This document shows, piece by piece, positions 1 to 7,783 of a stretch of 64,000 bases of DNA. This DNA comes from Actinomadura logoneensis (GTDB lineage: Bacteria; Actinomycetota; Actinomycetes; Streptosporangiales; Streptosporangiaceae). Location of the stretch: positions 1 to 64,000 of the forward strand of contig NZ_QURH01000199.1 in assembly GCF_003428695.1 (NCBI RefSeq), written 5' to 3'. The position numbers were made by a program, and so were the translations under genes. The notes under the pieces were generated by a model. That model made no database searches and was not told the DNA's origin. It saw only the letters and a list, made by a program, of their open reading frames with translations. Numbering within the stretch: the stretch's first letter is position 1; each line of letters opens with the position of its first letter.

Positions 1-721
1 CGCCGACGACACCGCCGCCCCCGCCGCTGCCGGCCTGGTAGTAGCCCGTCCCGTACGACGCCCCGGCTCCGCCCTGCCCCGCCGAGCCGGCCATGCCGCT
101 CAGATCCGGCCGCGGGCCCTCGCCTGCCGCGCCGCCCGCGCCCCCGTTGCCGCCTGCCTCGCCGGGAGCGCCGTTGAACGAACTCAGGCGCGGCGCTCCG
201 GCCGTGCCGGTCGCGCCGCCGTCACCCCCGACGACGGTGGTGGCCCCTGGCCCGGAAGCGGCCGCGCCCCCACCGCCCCCTCCGGCGACGACCAGGTCGG
301 TGGATCCGGAGCGCACCCAGGTGGCGCCGCCACCGCCGTTCCCGCCATTTTGGCCGAATTGACCACCGGCGCCGCCGCCCCCGTACCCGCCGGCATCTGA
401 TCCGGCCGCACTGGCACTTCCGCCCGCCCCGCCGACGATGACGTCCAACACCTGGCCGCCGCTCACCGCCAGGCACCCGGTGACCTGGGCGCCCAGCCCC
501 CCGACGGCGCCTCCGTTCGGCCCGGGTCCGCCGCCCGACGCTCCATAAGCGTCCACGCGGACCGACTGCACCCCCTCGGGAACGGTGTACTGCTGGGGGC
601 TCCCGGTGAACGCCAGCGTCTGTGACGTGGCTTGCGCCCAGGCGGAAGCCACGGGAACGACCGTTCCGATGGCCATGGTCACGGCAACGGCGGCTGACGC
701 GCGCATGCAATCGATCTTCAC
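1..721 (-). CDS. Glycine-rich secreted protein (3' end outside window)
   Basis: A GTG start at 721 is set by a GGGGAG site nine bases upstream; an in-frame ATG lies at 706. Residues 6 to about 30 form an Ala/Val-rich signal peptide ending near ASAWAQA. The mature part opens with TLAFTGSPQQYTVPEGVQSV followed by VRVDAYGA, the pattern of bacterial Gly_rich domains (the family also annotated in ALK-like receptors), then dissolves into GG/GGG tracts with scattered Asn and Ser. The frame runs off the left edge, so the C-terminus and any anchor are unseen. Secretion is inferred from the N-terminus; the role (surface or matrix protein) is unknown. Confidence 0.8.
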   Translation of the reverse strand, partial: MKIDCMRASAAVAVTMAIGTVVPVASAWAQATSQTLAFTGSPQQYTVPEGVQSVRVDAYGASGGGPGPNGGAVGGLGAQVTGCLAVSGGQVLDVIVGGAGGSASAAGSDAGGYGGGGAGGQFGQNGGNGGGGATWVRSGSTDLVVAGGGGGGAAASGPGATTVVGGDGGATGTAGAPRLSSFNGAPGEAGGNGGAGGAAGEGPRPDLSGMAGSAGQGGAGASYGTGYYQAGSGGGGGVVG

Positions 722-1014
722 GTTCAGTGACTCCCCGATCACTGAGAGCGTCAACCAATCGGATGTCGGCGGAAGAGGTTCCGAGCCGCGCCAGGTGATG
801 AGCGAGGTCGGGAGCAGCCGCGGGCTCAGCTGATCCGCGCCCTCGAGGTAGTTGCGCTGGGCTGGGGATGGCGTCGAAGGTCCGGCAGTAGTCCAGGAGC
901 TGGCCGGTGGTGGCTGTGACGCCCAACGCGTAGTCCTAGCCGGGGAGGCGGGCCTGAGCAGCGACCACTTGGCCAGTGGCGTTAACGAGTTGACGGGGCG
1001 GAGTTACCGCCTTC
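722..1014. other. Intergenic stretch, no gene recognised
   Basis: This stretch separates the glycine-rich gene from the recombinase relic. The minus strand can be read through part of it, but with an in-frame stop and no recognisable family, so I see only upstream sequence for the glycine-rich gene and probable decay products. Confidence 0.4.
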
Positions 1015-1658
1015 TCAACGATCGTCTCCTGACAGGCCGGAGAGCGCGGCATAGGCGATGGAACGTCCGATCTTCAACGTGCGCGCGGCCTCGGTGACGC
1101 TGGTCCCCTCGGCGACCAGGCGCCGCAACGTGGCCAGCTCGGCCGGCCCGACGGCGCGGGGCCGACCAGTGTGCTTTTTGCCCGGCAGCAAAATCCCCTC
1201 GGCTTCACGGCGCTTGGCGGCGGCGATGCCTTCGGCCTGGCGTTCGGCGCGCAGTTCCAGCTCGTACTCGGCGGCTGCAAGCCAGGACCGCGAACATGAG
1301 CCGGCCCTCCTGGGTGTCCAGGTCGAAGTTCTCGGTCAGGCTGATGACCTTGACGCCGCGCTCGCGCGGCTCGGTCACCGTGGTCAGCACGTGCCCGGCC
1401 GAGCGGTCCCACCGGTCGGACTTCCAGAACTTCAGCGTGTCCCCGGCCTGCGGACGGCCCAGCAGCGCCTCCCATTCTCAGCGTGTCCCCGGCCTGCGGA
1501 CGGCCCAGCAGCGCCTCCCATTCGGGCCGGGCCACGCCGCGCCTGCCCGACTCCTTCTCGGTGACCAGCACGTCGTAGCCGCTGACCTCCAAGGCGTCGA
1601 GCTGGAGCTGCGGGTTCTGTTCGCGGGTGGAGACCCGCGCGTACGCCCAGACCGTCAT
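1015..1658 (-). pseudogene. Serine recombinase (resolvase/invertase), frameshifted
   Basis: The N-terminus MTVWAYARVSTREQNPQL is a resolvase catalytic start with the Ser nucleophile in ARVST; an ATG at 1658 follows a GAGG site. The frame is lost after GRPQAGDTL because a 46-bp segment is duplicated in tandem (1432-1523; 46 is not a multiple of three). Past the copy the original frame resumes with LTTVTEPRERGVKVISLTEN and the QEGRLMFAVLA helix, then slips again near 1280. A third frame carries EYELELRAERQAEGI and a C-terminal helix-turn-helix (TSVTEAARTLKIGRSIAYAA) ending at TGA 1015. Two frameshifts make it non-functional; removing one repeat copy would repair only the first. Confidence 0.88.
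1432..1523. repeat. Perfect 46-bp tandem duplication
   Basis: The unit at 1432-1477 is repeated base for base at 1478-1523. It lies inside the recombinase reading frame and shifts it by one base. The lack of any difference between copies suggests a recent slippage event or an assembly artefact. Confidence 0.95.
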
Positions 1659-1922
1659 CAGTGCCTCGTCGAAAGCCGTCCAGAAACGTCTACCTTTCCG
1701 GACACCCCAACGACCAGCGGCGATTCCGTCCAGGAACCTGCGTCCAGAAAATGTGGTCTCGGCGACGCCTGAAAGCGACGCGCTGCGTCACGCGGCCGAG
1801 CCCCGCTACTGGCCGTTCCGATCCTCCTCGCGGGCCGCCGCGGAAACGGTCGGTTCCGGGGCAGTGGCCCCGAGCCGGTTCTGAGACGGAACCGGGACCC
1901 CTCGTCCTAGCCAGGGCGTGTT

Positions 1923-1992
1923 TTTGTCGTAGCGGGTGGCCAGGCCACGGAAGCGTTTGAGCTGGTTGAAGCAGCGTTCGACGACCTCACCG
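1923..1992 (-). pseudogene. IS5-type transposase C-terminal relic
   Basis: The minus strand encodes VVERCFNQLKRFRGLATRYD, the conserved block holding the last catalytic Glu of IS5-group DDE transposases (usually VERCFNRLKQWRGIATRYDK). The expected flanks are missing: upstream sequence lacks the two catalytic Asp regions, and downstream the frame turns into unrelated sequence to a stop at 1806. It marks an old insertion. Confidence 0.7.
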
Positions 1993-2227
1993 GCAGCAAC
2001 GGCTCGATCCGCGCCCAGGCCGCATCGGTCAACTCGTGTCGATGCACTCTGGCCACCATCAAGCCACAACCCAAAGACCCAGATCCACAAAACAGGCCCT
2101 AATCTAGGCGGCGACACTCGAAACGTGTTGATTACCGAAGTCGACTGCAAAGATTCCTGAAGTACTCTGCACGGGCATGTCGTCGGCCAGAATCCCGGCC
2201 GCCCTCGGACGATCTATGGGAGGGTAC

Positions 2228-2686
2228 TCAGCCCGCTCGCTTGGTCTCATGCGAGCTCGCCCGGGGAGCCGGGCGCAGGTGCCAGCCGGTGATCGCGGCG
2301 AGCGCCCCGCATCCCCCGAGCGAGCCCAGAACCAGCAGCAACGTGGTCGACACCGGCCCATCTTCGGATTGAAGGTAGAACACGACGAGCGCTAGGAGGG
2401 CGAGTGCGGCGAGGGCCGCGACCACGATCTCCAGCGTTACCGTCAGCGCCAGGGCAAGGACCCGCGCTGCCGCCCGGGTCGGCCGGGGCGTGCCCGCCAG
2501 CACCAGCGAGACGACCGCGGCCGCACCGGTGAACAGGAGCGCTGGTGTGTGCAGGTCGTTGATGGCCGCCAGGGCCATCATGACCGCCCAGTACCCGCCT
2601 TGCACCGCAAGCAAGGCGCGGACAACGGCTCCGGCCCTGAACGCCGGGGCAAGCCCGCGGCCAGGCTGATCTGAACCGGTCTTCAC
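2228..2686 (-). CDS. Small membrane protein coupled to the recombinase
   Basis: A 152-aa protein with about four hydrophobic segments (roughly residues 20-42, 47-64, 75-105 and 112-135), no recognised family and a charged C-terminus. The GTG start at 2686 overlaps the TGA of the upstream recombinase in a GTGA junction, so it is almost certainly translated by coupling and carried with it. Location in the cytoplasmic membrane is inferred from hydropathy. The function is unknown; it may be cargo of a small integrative element. Confidence 0.65.
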   Translation of the reverse strand: MKTGSDQPGRGLAPAFRAGAVVRALLAVQGGYWAVMMALAAINDLHTPALLFTGAAAVVSLVLAGTPRPTRAAARVLALALTVTLEIVVAALAALALLALVVFYLQSEDGPVSTTLLLVLGSLGGCGALAAITGWHLRPAPRASSHETKRAG

Positions 2687-3261
2687 TGGCTGCTCTCAGA
2701 GCCGGTGGCCAGGTAGCGATGCAGGGAGGTCTCGGGGATGCCGGTCTTGGCGACGATCTTCCCGAGTGAGCCGCCCTGGGCCTTCCACAGCCGGGCGTAT
2801 TCGATCTCGCCTTCGGGGTGAGCCACGGGCCGGCCGGTCTGGTGCCCGCCTGCCTCAGCGACGGCTCGGGCGTGGGCTGCGCGTTCGGCGGTGAAGGTGC
2901 GTTCCATCTCGGCGAACAACGCCAGTAGCAGGAAAGCGATTCGGGCCATGCCCTCATCGGCGGTGTTGATGGGCAGCGGGTCGGCCAGCGACCGGACGCC
3001 GATGCCGCGCTCGGCCAGGTCGTGGACGAGATTGAGGACCTCGCGCAGATTCCGGCCGATTCGGTCCAGGGGGTGGACCATGACGGTGTCGCCGGACCGG
3101 GCATAGGCCAGCAGAGCGTTCAGCCCGTCGCGGTCGATGGTGGTGCCGGTCTTCTTGTCGACGTAGACCCGATCGTCAGGAATCCCGGCAGCGGCCAGGG
3201 CGTCGAGTTGGCGTTCGAGGGATTGCTTGGTGGTGGAGACGCGGGCGTACCCGAGTTCCAT
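2683..3261 (-). CDS. Serine recombinase, resolvase/invertase type
   Basis: A cytoplasmic site-specific recombinase of about 192 aa. It opens with [20 protein letters not shown] (Ser nucleophile in ARVST), continues with [20 protein letters not shown] and [13 protein letters not shown] (active-site Asp and Arg), a long E-helix region ([20 protein letters not shown]) and a C-terminal helix-turn-helix ([20 protein letters not shown]). The length is normal for Tn3-type resolvases or invertases. I chose the ATG at 3261 because the family starts directly at the GYARVST strand; an in-frame ATG at 3294 would add 11 residues. It overlaps the membrane-protein gene by four bases. Confidence 0.85.
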   Translation of the reverse strand: MELGYARVSTTKQSLERQLDALAAAGIPDDRVYVDKKTGTTIDRDGLNALLAYARSGDTVMVHPLDRIGRNLREVLNLVHDLAERGIGVRSLADPLPINTADEGMARIAFLLLALFAEMERTFTAERAAHARAVAEAGGHQTGRPVAHPEGEIEYARLWKAQGGSLGKIVAKTGIPETSLHRYLATGSESSQ

Positions 3262-3406
3262 CCCACCCTGAGCATGATCGCTGCCGGTTCCCATGCCCCG
3301 AGCGTACCGAAAGTCGCCTTCGTGCGGCCTTTCTGGAACATTTCTTGTGGAACGACTTCCGGGACGATCTGTGTCTCACAGTGTCTGATTCTTCCCGGTG
3401 TCGGTC

Positions 3407-3445
3407 TCAGAAGACCTCTGCACGGATGTCAGAAGACCTGCGCAC
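3407..3445. repeat. Two 17-bp near-identical direct repeats
   Basis: TCAGAAGACCTCTGCAC at 3407-3423 recurs as TCAGAAGACCTGCGCAC at 3429-3445 (15 of 17 identical, 22-bp period) just past the stop of the 3465-4412 gene and between two recombinase regions. They could be recombinase-binding or element-end repeats; I cannot tell which. Confidence 0.6.
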
Positions 3446-3464
3446 AGCGTTGGGTGATTGCCGA

Positions 3465-4412
3465 CTACGAGTAGAAGCCTTCCCAGTAGGTGTCCGCGTC
3501 CTGGGCGAACTGGTCAGGGCGTAGGCGGCGGAGCTGGTCGTAACGTTGGACGAGGGTGTCCAGGGCATCGTGGAGACTGCCTCCGAACTCCTCGCGGATG
3601 CGCTGGATCGCTGCGATCTTCCGCCCAGCCAAGATCTCATCGTCGATGAGAGTCCACCGGGACTCGTTGTCCGCTTCTGGGGGTAGGGCATCGACGATGA
3701 GGCGCCGCACGGCGGCGAGGATCTCCTTGTCGCTGGCGACGCTCAGAACTTCCAGGCCCTCGGGGCCGGGTTCACGACGCAACAGCCCGAGCGCGAGGCA
3801 CAGATGCGCTCGCAGATCACCGAGCTCGCGGCGGAGCGCGTCGCGTTCGGCTTGTGCTTCACTGAGCTCCCCACCTGCCTGGAGCGCCGTGGCGGGACTG
3901 CTGCGGACGGCCATGTCGGGGGAGAGATCGGATGGGGCTGGTTCTTTCCGCATGAGGGTCCGATCGGGTCGCGGCGCGTGGGCGATAGGAAGGTCTTGGC
4001 TGCTGACTCGCCGGGTGTGGCTATGACGCTCTCGAGGGCCGTCGAAGGGGAATTCGCCTGGACGCCACACCATCCAGCCGGTGCTGCCAGCGATGCCATT
4101 GAGCATGGCGATCTCTGGCCCTTCGAGCTGGGAAGGGTCAGGGTTGGCCACGATGGAACCGGAGTCGAAGTGGAGGGCGAGTCCGGTGCCTGGATTCTCG
4201 TCGATGGCTCGGACGGGGTGGCCAATGAGGGAGCAGAGGCTGTCGCGGTAGCCGGGGTCGCCGATCTGGCGGGCCTGCGCGTCGGTGGTGACCTGCGGCC
4301 ACACGAACAGCGACAGCCGTGGCCCGTCGAAGTCCAGTTGCAGGTAGTCCCGTACGAAGATCACAGACGTCATCTCCTGGCCTATGAGCGCCAGGAGCAG
4401 AGAGTCGGTCAT
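3465..4412 (-). CDS. Unknown protein with L7/L12-like C-terminal segment
   Basis: A 315-aa protein read from the ATG at 4412, which has GGGGA seven bases upstream and whose ATGA overlaps the stop of the recombinase relic. Residues 1-130 look like a beta-rich domain (GQEMTSVIFVRDYLQLDFDG). A polar linker follows, then a coiled-coil-like stretch (SEAQAERDALRRELGDLRAH). The last 60 residues contain ILAGRKIAAIQRIREEFGG, which resembles the helix-strand pattern of the ribosomal L7/L12 C-terminal domain. The function is unknown; the similarity is by eye and needs a profile search. Confidence 0.65.
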   Translation of the reverse strand: MTDSLLLALIGQEMTSVIFVRDYLQLDFDGPRLSLFVWPQVTTDAQARQIGDPGYRDSLCSLIGHPVRAIDENPGTGLALHFDSGSIVANPDPSQLEGPEIAMLNGIAGSTGWMVWRPGEFPFDGPRERHSHTRRVSSQDLPIAHAPRPDRTLMRKEPAPSDLSPDMAVRSSPATALQAGGELSEAQAERDALRRELGDLRAHLCLALGLLRREPGPEGLEVLSVASDKEILAAVRRLIVDALPPEADNESRWTLIDDEILAGRKIAAIQRIREEFGGSLHDALDTLVQRYDQLRRLRPDQFAQDADTYWEGFYS

Positions 4413-4537
4413 GCCGAGGTCCCCGAGTTCTGTGATCGGGCCAGGGCCCGGTAGACGGTGGCTCGGCTGATGGAGAACACCTCCATCAGCTCGGCGATGG
4501 TGTAGTCGCCGGTGGCGTGCATGCGGACCAAGCGCCA
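4409..4537 (-). pseudogene. Serine recombinase C-terminal HTH fragment
   Basis: The frame RMHATGDYTIAELMEVFSIS followed by RATVYRALAR is the C-terminal helix-turn-helix of a resolvase. It ends with a TGA overlapping the ATG at 4412. An in-frame TAG at 4538 and unrelated upstream sequence show that the catalytic domain is gone. The recombinase-then-coupled-gene layout is the same as at 2683-2686. Confidence 0.75.
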
Positions 4538-4610
4538 CTACCAGCCCTCCTGGTCGACGGCTGCTGAACACCTGGCGTTTCGCTGGGCGGCGCTCCTCGC
4601 AACAGGCCGC

Positions 4611-5570
4611 TCATGGTTGTGACCAACGAATCGGGTGGCCGGCCGGGTCGGTGGTGAGCCAGGAGGCGTCTCCCAGCGGCTGGAGGTCGTAGGGGTGCTC
4701 GTTGTGGCCGTCGAACCGTGCCTCGATCTCACCGGTGCGCAGGTCGACACGGTAGCTGCGCGACCATTCCGGATCGTCCTCGGTTTCGCCCGTCAGCACG
4801 ACGACCACGGAGTCGGGCGTCAGGAATCCGCCGGCCCATTCGAGGTAGAACTCGGGAGTCTCGTCGGTCACGTCCTCGATGGGCAAGAATGCCTCGACCG
4901 GCAGCTCCAGGAGCACCTCGCCGCCCGGGTAGGCGTGGATGGCGGCGTCGGCCTGATCGTGGCCGACCGTTAGGAACCGGCCCCCATCAGGAGCGAGATC
5001 GATGAGACACCGGTCGTCCCATGGGTAGCGGTCAAGAGAGATCCCGCCGGCGGTCAGCAACGCGCGGTAAATGACCGTACCGTCCTGCCCCTCGCCGACG
5101 TCCAGTAGGACGTGGCCGTCCGACGGGTGCGTCAGGTGTTGCCCACTGTGCCCAACCGTCTCCAAGTCCTGCTGGCCGAGGAGCTCTCCGATCGAGGCGT
5201 CCAGCGCGATCCACTGATCAGGACGGTCACGTCCGGCCATCGCGTCGGGCCGGTACACCCACACCACCTTCTCGTCCGCCGACAGAACACACCCGGGCCG
5301 ATGCCCGTGCACCTGATCCGACTGCGGCTCGAATGCATACCGCCAGACCTCATCACCGGTATCGGTGACACAGACGGCCGCGTTCAACGTCGTGTAGACG
5401 GCCCTCTTACCGTCAGCGAACACGGCGTGCTCGACGACGCGGTCTTCGGACGACGGCCGGAACACTGCCAGGGGAGACAGCAGCCCCCAGGACTCGGGTG
5501 TCAGCGCGTATGCACAGATCTGGCCATCAACGAGGCGACTGATCATCTTCGATGTTGGGGACTGGACCAC
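4611..5570 (-). CDS. Unknown protein, beta-propeller-like
   Basis: A 319-aa soluble protein, no signal peptide. It contains repeated four-strand-like units such as EHAVFADGKRAVYTTLNAAV, GCVLSADEKVVWVYRP and LIDLAPDGGRFLTVGHDQAD, the look of a WD40/YVTN-type propeller of about six to seven blades, with an Asp/Gly turn in most blades. It ends GDASWLTTDPAGHPIRWSQP. The start is uncertain: GTG at 5570 or ATG at 5546 (MISRLVDGQICAY), neither with a strong ribosome site. No function can be given. It stands alone between the recombinase debris and the large operon. Confidence 0.6.
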   Translation of the reverse strand: MVQSPTSKMISRLVDGQICAYALTPESWGLLSPLAVFRPSSEDRVVEHAVFADGKRAVYTTLNAAVCVTDTGDEVWRYAFEPQSDQVHGHRPGCVLSADEKVVWVYRPDAMAGRDRPDQWIALDASIGELLGQQDLETVGHSGQHLTHPSDGHVLLDVGEGQDGTVIYRALLTAGGISLDRYPWDDRCLIDLAPDGGRFLTVGHDQADAAIHAYPGGEVLLELPVEAFLPIEDVTDETPEFYLEWAGGFLTPDSVVVVLTGETEDDPEWSRSYRVDLRTGEIEARFDGHNEHPYDLQPLGDASWLTTDPAGHPIRWSQP

Positions 5571-5799
5571 CTGGGCAGGCTAGTGCCTTGAACGGCCTTC
5601 AAGGAACCATCGTTAAATGAGGAGCTCTCGATCGCCGCCTCCGCAGGCCCGATCGCCCTCAGAAATTGGTCTGTCGGATTAGGCTCCCGCCATTCGTGAT
5701 GGTCCAGTGGTGTCCAGCCGCTGAACGGTTGCGCTGATGCCTTATGCGTTGCGCAAAGGGCGGATAGGGTGGGGAAGTCGGTGTTGAGAGGGGAAACGG

Positions 5800-5973
5800 G
5801 TGTCGGTAGAGCCGCGAATTACACTTTCGTTGTCGGTGGCGGAGGCGAATCTGGTGTTGGAGTCGTTGGGGCAGATGCCTTACGCGCGGGTGTACGAGCT
5901 GGTGCGGCTCATTCAGGAGCAGGCGCAGGCGCAGCTCGCGGAGGCTCCGGCGGAAGCGGAGGAGCCGGCCTGA
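5800..5973 (+). CDS. 57-aa helical protein facing the large operon
   Basis: The GTG start at 5800 follows GAGAGGGG with a six-base gap. The product is MSVEPRITLSLSVAEANLVL, then ESLGQMPYARVYELVRLIQE and an Ala/Glu/Gln-rich tail. It is predicted to be two amphipathic helices. Short proteins of this pattern (a beta-strand ITLSLSVAEAN, then PYARVYELV and a Gln-rich helix) occur next to phage tail and tail-fibre genes, from memory. Its TGA lies one base before the stop codon of the operon's last gene, so the two transcripts converge. A small accessory or chaperone subunit of the neighbouring proteins is a guess. Confidence 0.6.
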   Translation: MSVEPRITLSLSVAEANLVLESLGQMPYARVYELVRLIQEQAQAQLAEAPAEAEEPA

Positions 5974-5974
5974 G

Positions 5975-7783
5975 TCACGCCGGGGTGATTCCGGTGGCCA
6001 GGTAGGTGACGCGTTCGGCGGTTTCGATCATCTGACGCGCGAAGTCGCCCGGTCCGAAGTCGGCGCGCGCGATGGACAGGGCGTCGGCCATGGCGTCGGC
6101 GAGGGTGCGCAGGGGGATCGTGCGGCGCGGGCCGTAGGTCAGGAGCGCCAGGTCGGGGCCGGGACCGCCGGAGGCGTTGCGCAGGGCCTTGCCGAAACGG
6201 TTCGTGCCGTCCGGCTCGATGGCGAAGTGCAGGCTCTCGGGCCGCTGGTGCACGTCCAGCCGGGCGATGTCGCCGCGGAACAGGCAGAGCATGATGTTCG
6301 CGGAGAGCTTGTCGCGGCGGACGACGGGCAACGGCTGGTCGGCCCGCGCGCCCGGGTAGGCGTCGATGAGCAGGTCGGGGTAGCCCGACACCAGGTCGGA
6401 GCGGATCAGCACTCCGGTGGTGCGGGGGTACTTCACGGGCGGCGGATGCAGGCGGTCGAGAGCGGCGTCGGCCGCGCCCAGCCTGCCGATGCTGAACGCC
6501 CCGTCGATGAGGGCTTTCAGCCACAGGGTGTCCAGGGTGACGAACCGGATCGACTCGGTGGGGAGCAGCCGTTCGTCGGGGACGAGATAGGGGAACGGGA
6601 CGCCGCGCAGCAGGCTCAGGTCGTTGAGGAACGTCGCGACCGGTGCCGGGCAGGAACTGTCGATCTCGGTGACCGCCAGCGGGTAGGCCGAGGACACCTC
6701 GCGCAGATGGTGCTGGCTGCGCCGCCGCTTCCACTCGTACAGCTCGGTGGCGATGCCCGCGCTGCGCAGCGTCAGCAGCCGGCCGAGCTGCCAGGCCGAG
6801 GCGTAGCCGACGTCGAACATGCCGGTGTCCGGGTGGTAGCGCAGGAGCCGGTCGGGGCTGCGGACCGGGGTGACGGACTCGCCGTCCACCGGTCCGGTGG
6901 CGAACGGCCCCCGGTACCACGAGACCGTGCGGCCGCCTTCGAGCAGTTCGTGCCGGACCGGGACGAGGCCCTGGTCGAGGAAGGGCTCGGCGGTCGGATC
7001 GCCGATCCGGGGAAGCCGGAACGGAGCGCCGCTGCGGCCCAGCTTCCGCGCCAGGGTCGCGAAGGTCTGCTCGGTGTCGGCGCAGGCGAACCGCCAGTTG
7101 TACAGGGAGACCAGCCGCACCTCGGAGTCTCCTGCGGCGCTGCCGTAGGCGAATTGTCCCGAGGCGTCGTAGCGTCCTTCGAGGGAGACCAGGTGCACCG
7201 TGCACGACTGCCCGGCCGGGGGGAGCCGTCCGCCGATGACGAGGGCGGCGTCGGGTCCCTCGCCGCGCCGCACGTGCGCGGTGTAGGGCAGGTTCCGCAC
7301 GTCGGACAGCTCACCCAGCACCTCGGCCAGCAGCGAGCGCGGGACGTCGATGACGGTCATCTTCTCGTCGGACGGCTCCAGCCGCTCGGCGGCGGGCTCG
7401 GGGATGGACGCGGTGCCGCGGGTCAGCTCCGCCCGGGTCACCGTCCGGGGCCGGGGACGTTCGGCGTCGGTGAACAGCAGCAGGGCCAGCCACGGCGAAG
7501 TGCTTCCGGCGGTGCCGCCCGGCTCCCGCTCCCACGGCAGCGACGGCCGCTTCAGCACGATGTGCGGCAGCACGTTGGAGTGGTCGCCGAGGCTGCCGTC
7601 CGGCGGGAACACCGACAGCACCGCCGCCTGCGGCAGGGAGAAGCGGTCACCCGCCACCGAGAAGGTGCGCGAGGCGGTGAAAGGCTCGGGATCGAGGTCG
7701 ATCCGCTGCTCGACGGTGATGTGGTAGTCGCCCGACGGAAGGCCCGGCCTCTGGTGGCCGACGAACGTGATCTGCTCAGGCAT
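5975..7783 (-). CDS. Unknown 602-aa protein, last gene of large operon
   Basis: Starts at the ATG at 7783 with AGGTGG six bases upstream, overlapping the end of the previous gene by eight bases. No signal peptide or membrane segment. The N-terminal 90 residues are beta-rich (GDYHITVEQRIDLD, RTFSVAGDRFSLPQAAVLSV, then FPPDGSLGDHSNVLPHIVLK). The middle contains SPWLALLLFTDAE and RRGEGPDAALVIGGRLPPAG, and the C-terminal third has several Trp/Tyr-rich stretches (YASAWQLGRLLTL). I recognise no family. Tight coupling to the LamG, MBL and DUF6603-like genes says it works with them. Confidence 0.75.
   Translation of the reverse strand: MPEQITFVGHQRPGLPSGDYHITVEQRIDLDPEPFTASRTFSVAGDRFSLPQAAVLSVFPPDGSLGDHSNVLPHIVLKRPSLPWEREPGGTAGSTSPWLALLLFTDAERPRPRTVTRAELTRGTASIPEPAAERLEPSDEKMTVIDVPRSLLAEVLGELSDVRNLPYTAHVRRGEGPDAALVIGGRLPPAGQSCTVHLVSLEGRYDASGQFAYGSAAGDSEVRLVSLYNWRFACADTEQTFATLARKLGRSGAPFRLPRIGDPTAEPFLDQGLVPVRHELLEGGRTVSWYRGPFATGPVDGESVTPVRSPDRLLRYHPDTGMFDVGYASAWQLGRLLTLRSAGIATELYEWKRRRSQHHLREVSSAYPLAVTEIDSSCPAPVATFLNDLSLLRGVPFPYLVPDERLLPTESIRFVTLDTLWLKALIDGAFSIGRLGAADAALDRLHPPPVKYPRTTGVLIRSDLVSGYPDLLIDAYPGARADQPLPVVRRDKLSANIMLCLFRGDIARLDVHQRPESLHFAIEPDGTNRFGKALRNASGGPGPDLALLTYGPRRTIPLRTLADAMADALSIARADFGPGDFARQMIETAERVTYLATGITPA

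Noticed and set aside
93-362. Proline-rich 89-aa plus-strand frame
   Set aside because: It is the complement of the Gly-rich repeats of the real minus-strand gene.
835-1014. Minus-strand frame with TTGQLLDYCRTFDAIPSPAQ
   Set aside because: Looks faintly protein-like but has an in-frame stop, no start site and no family I can name.
3407-3445. CRISPR-like repeat pair
   Set aside because: Only two units, spacer of five bases and no cas gene.
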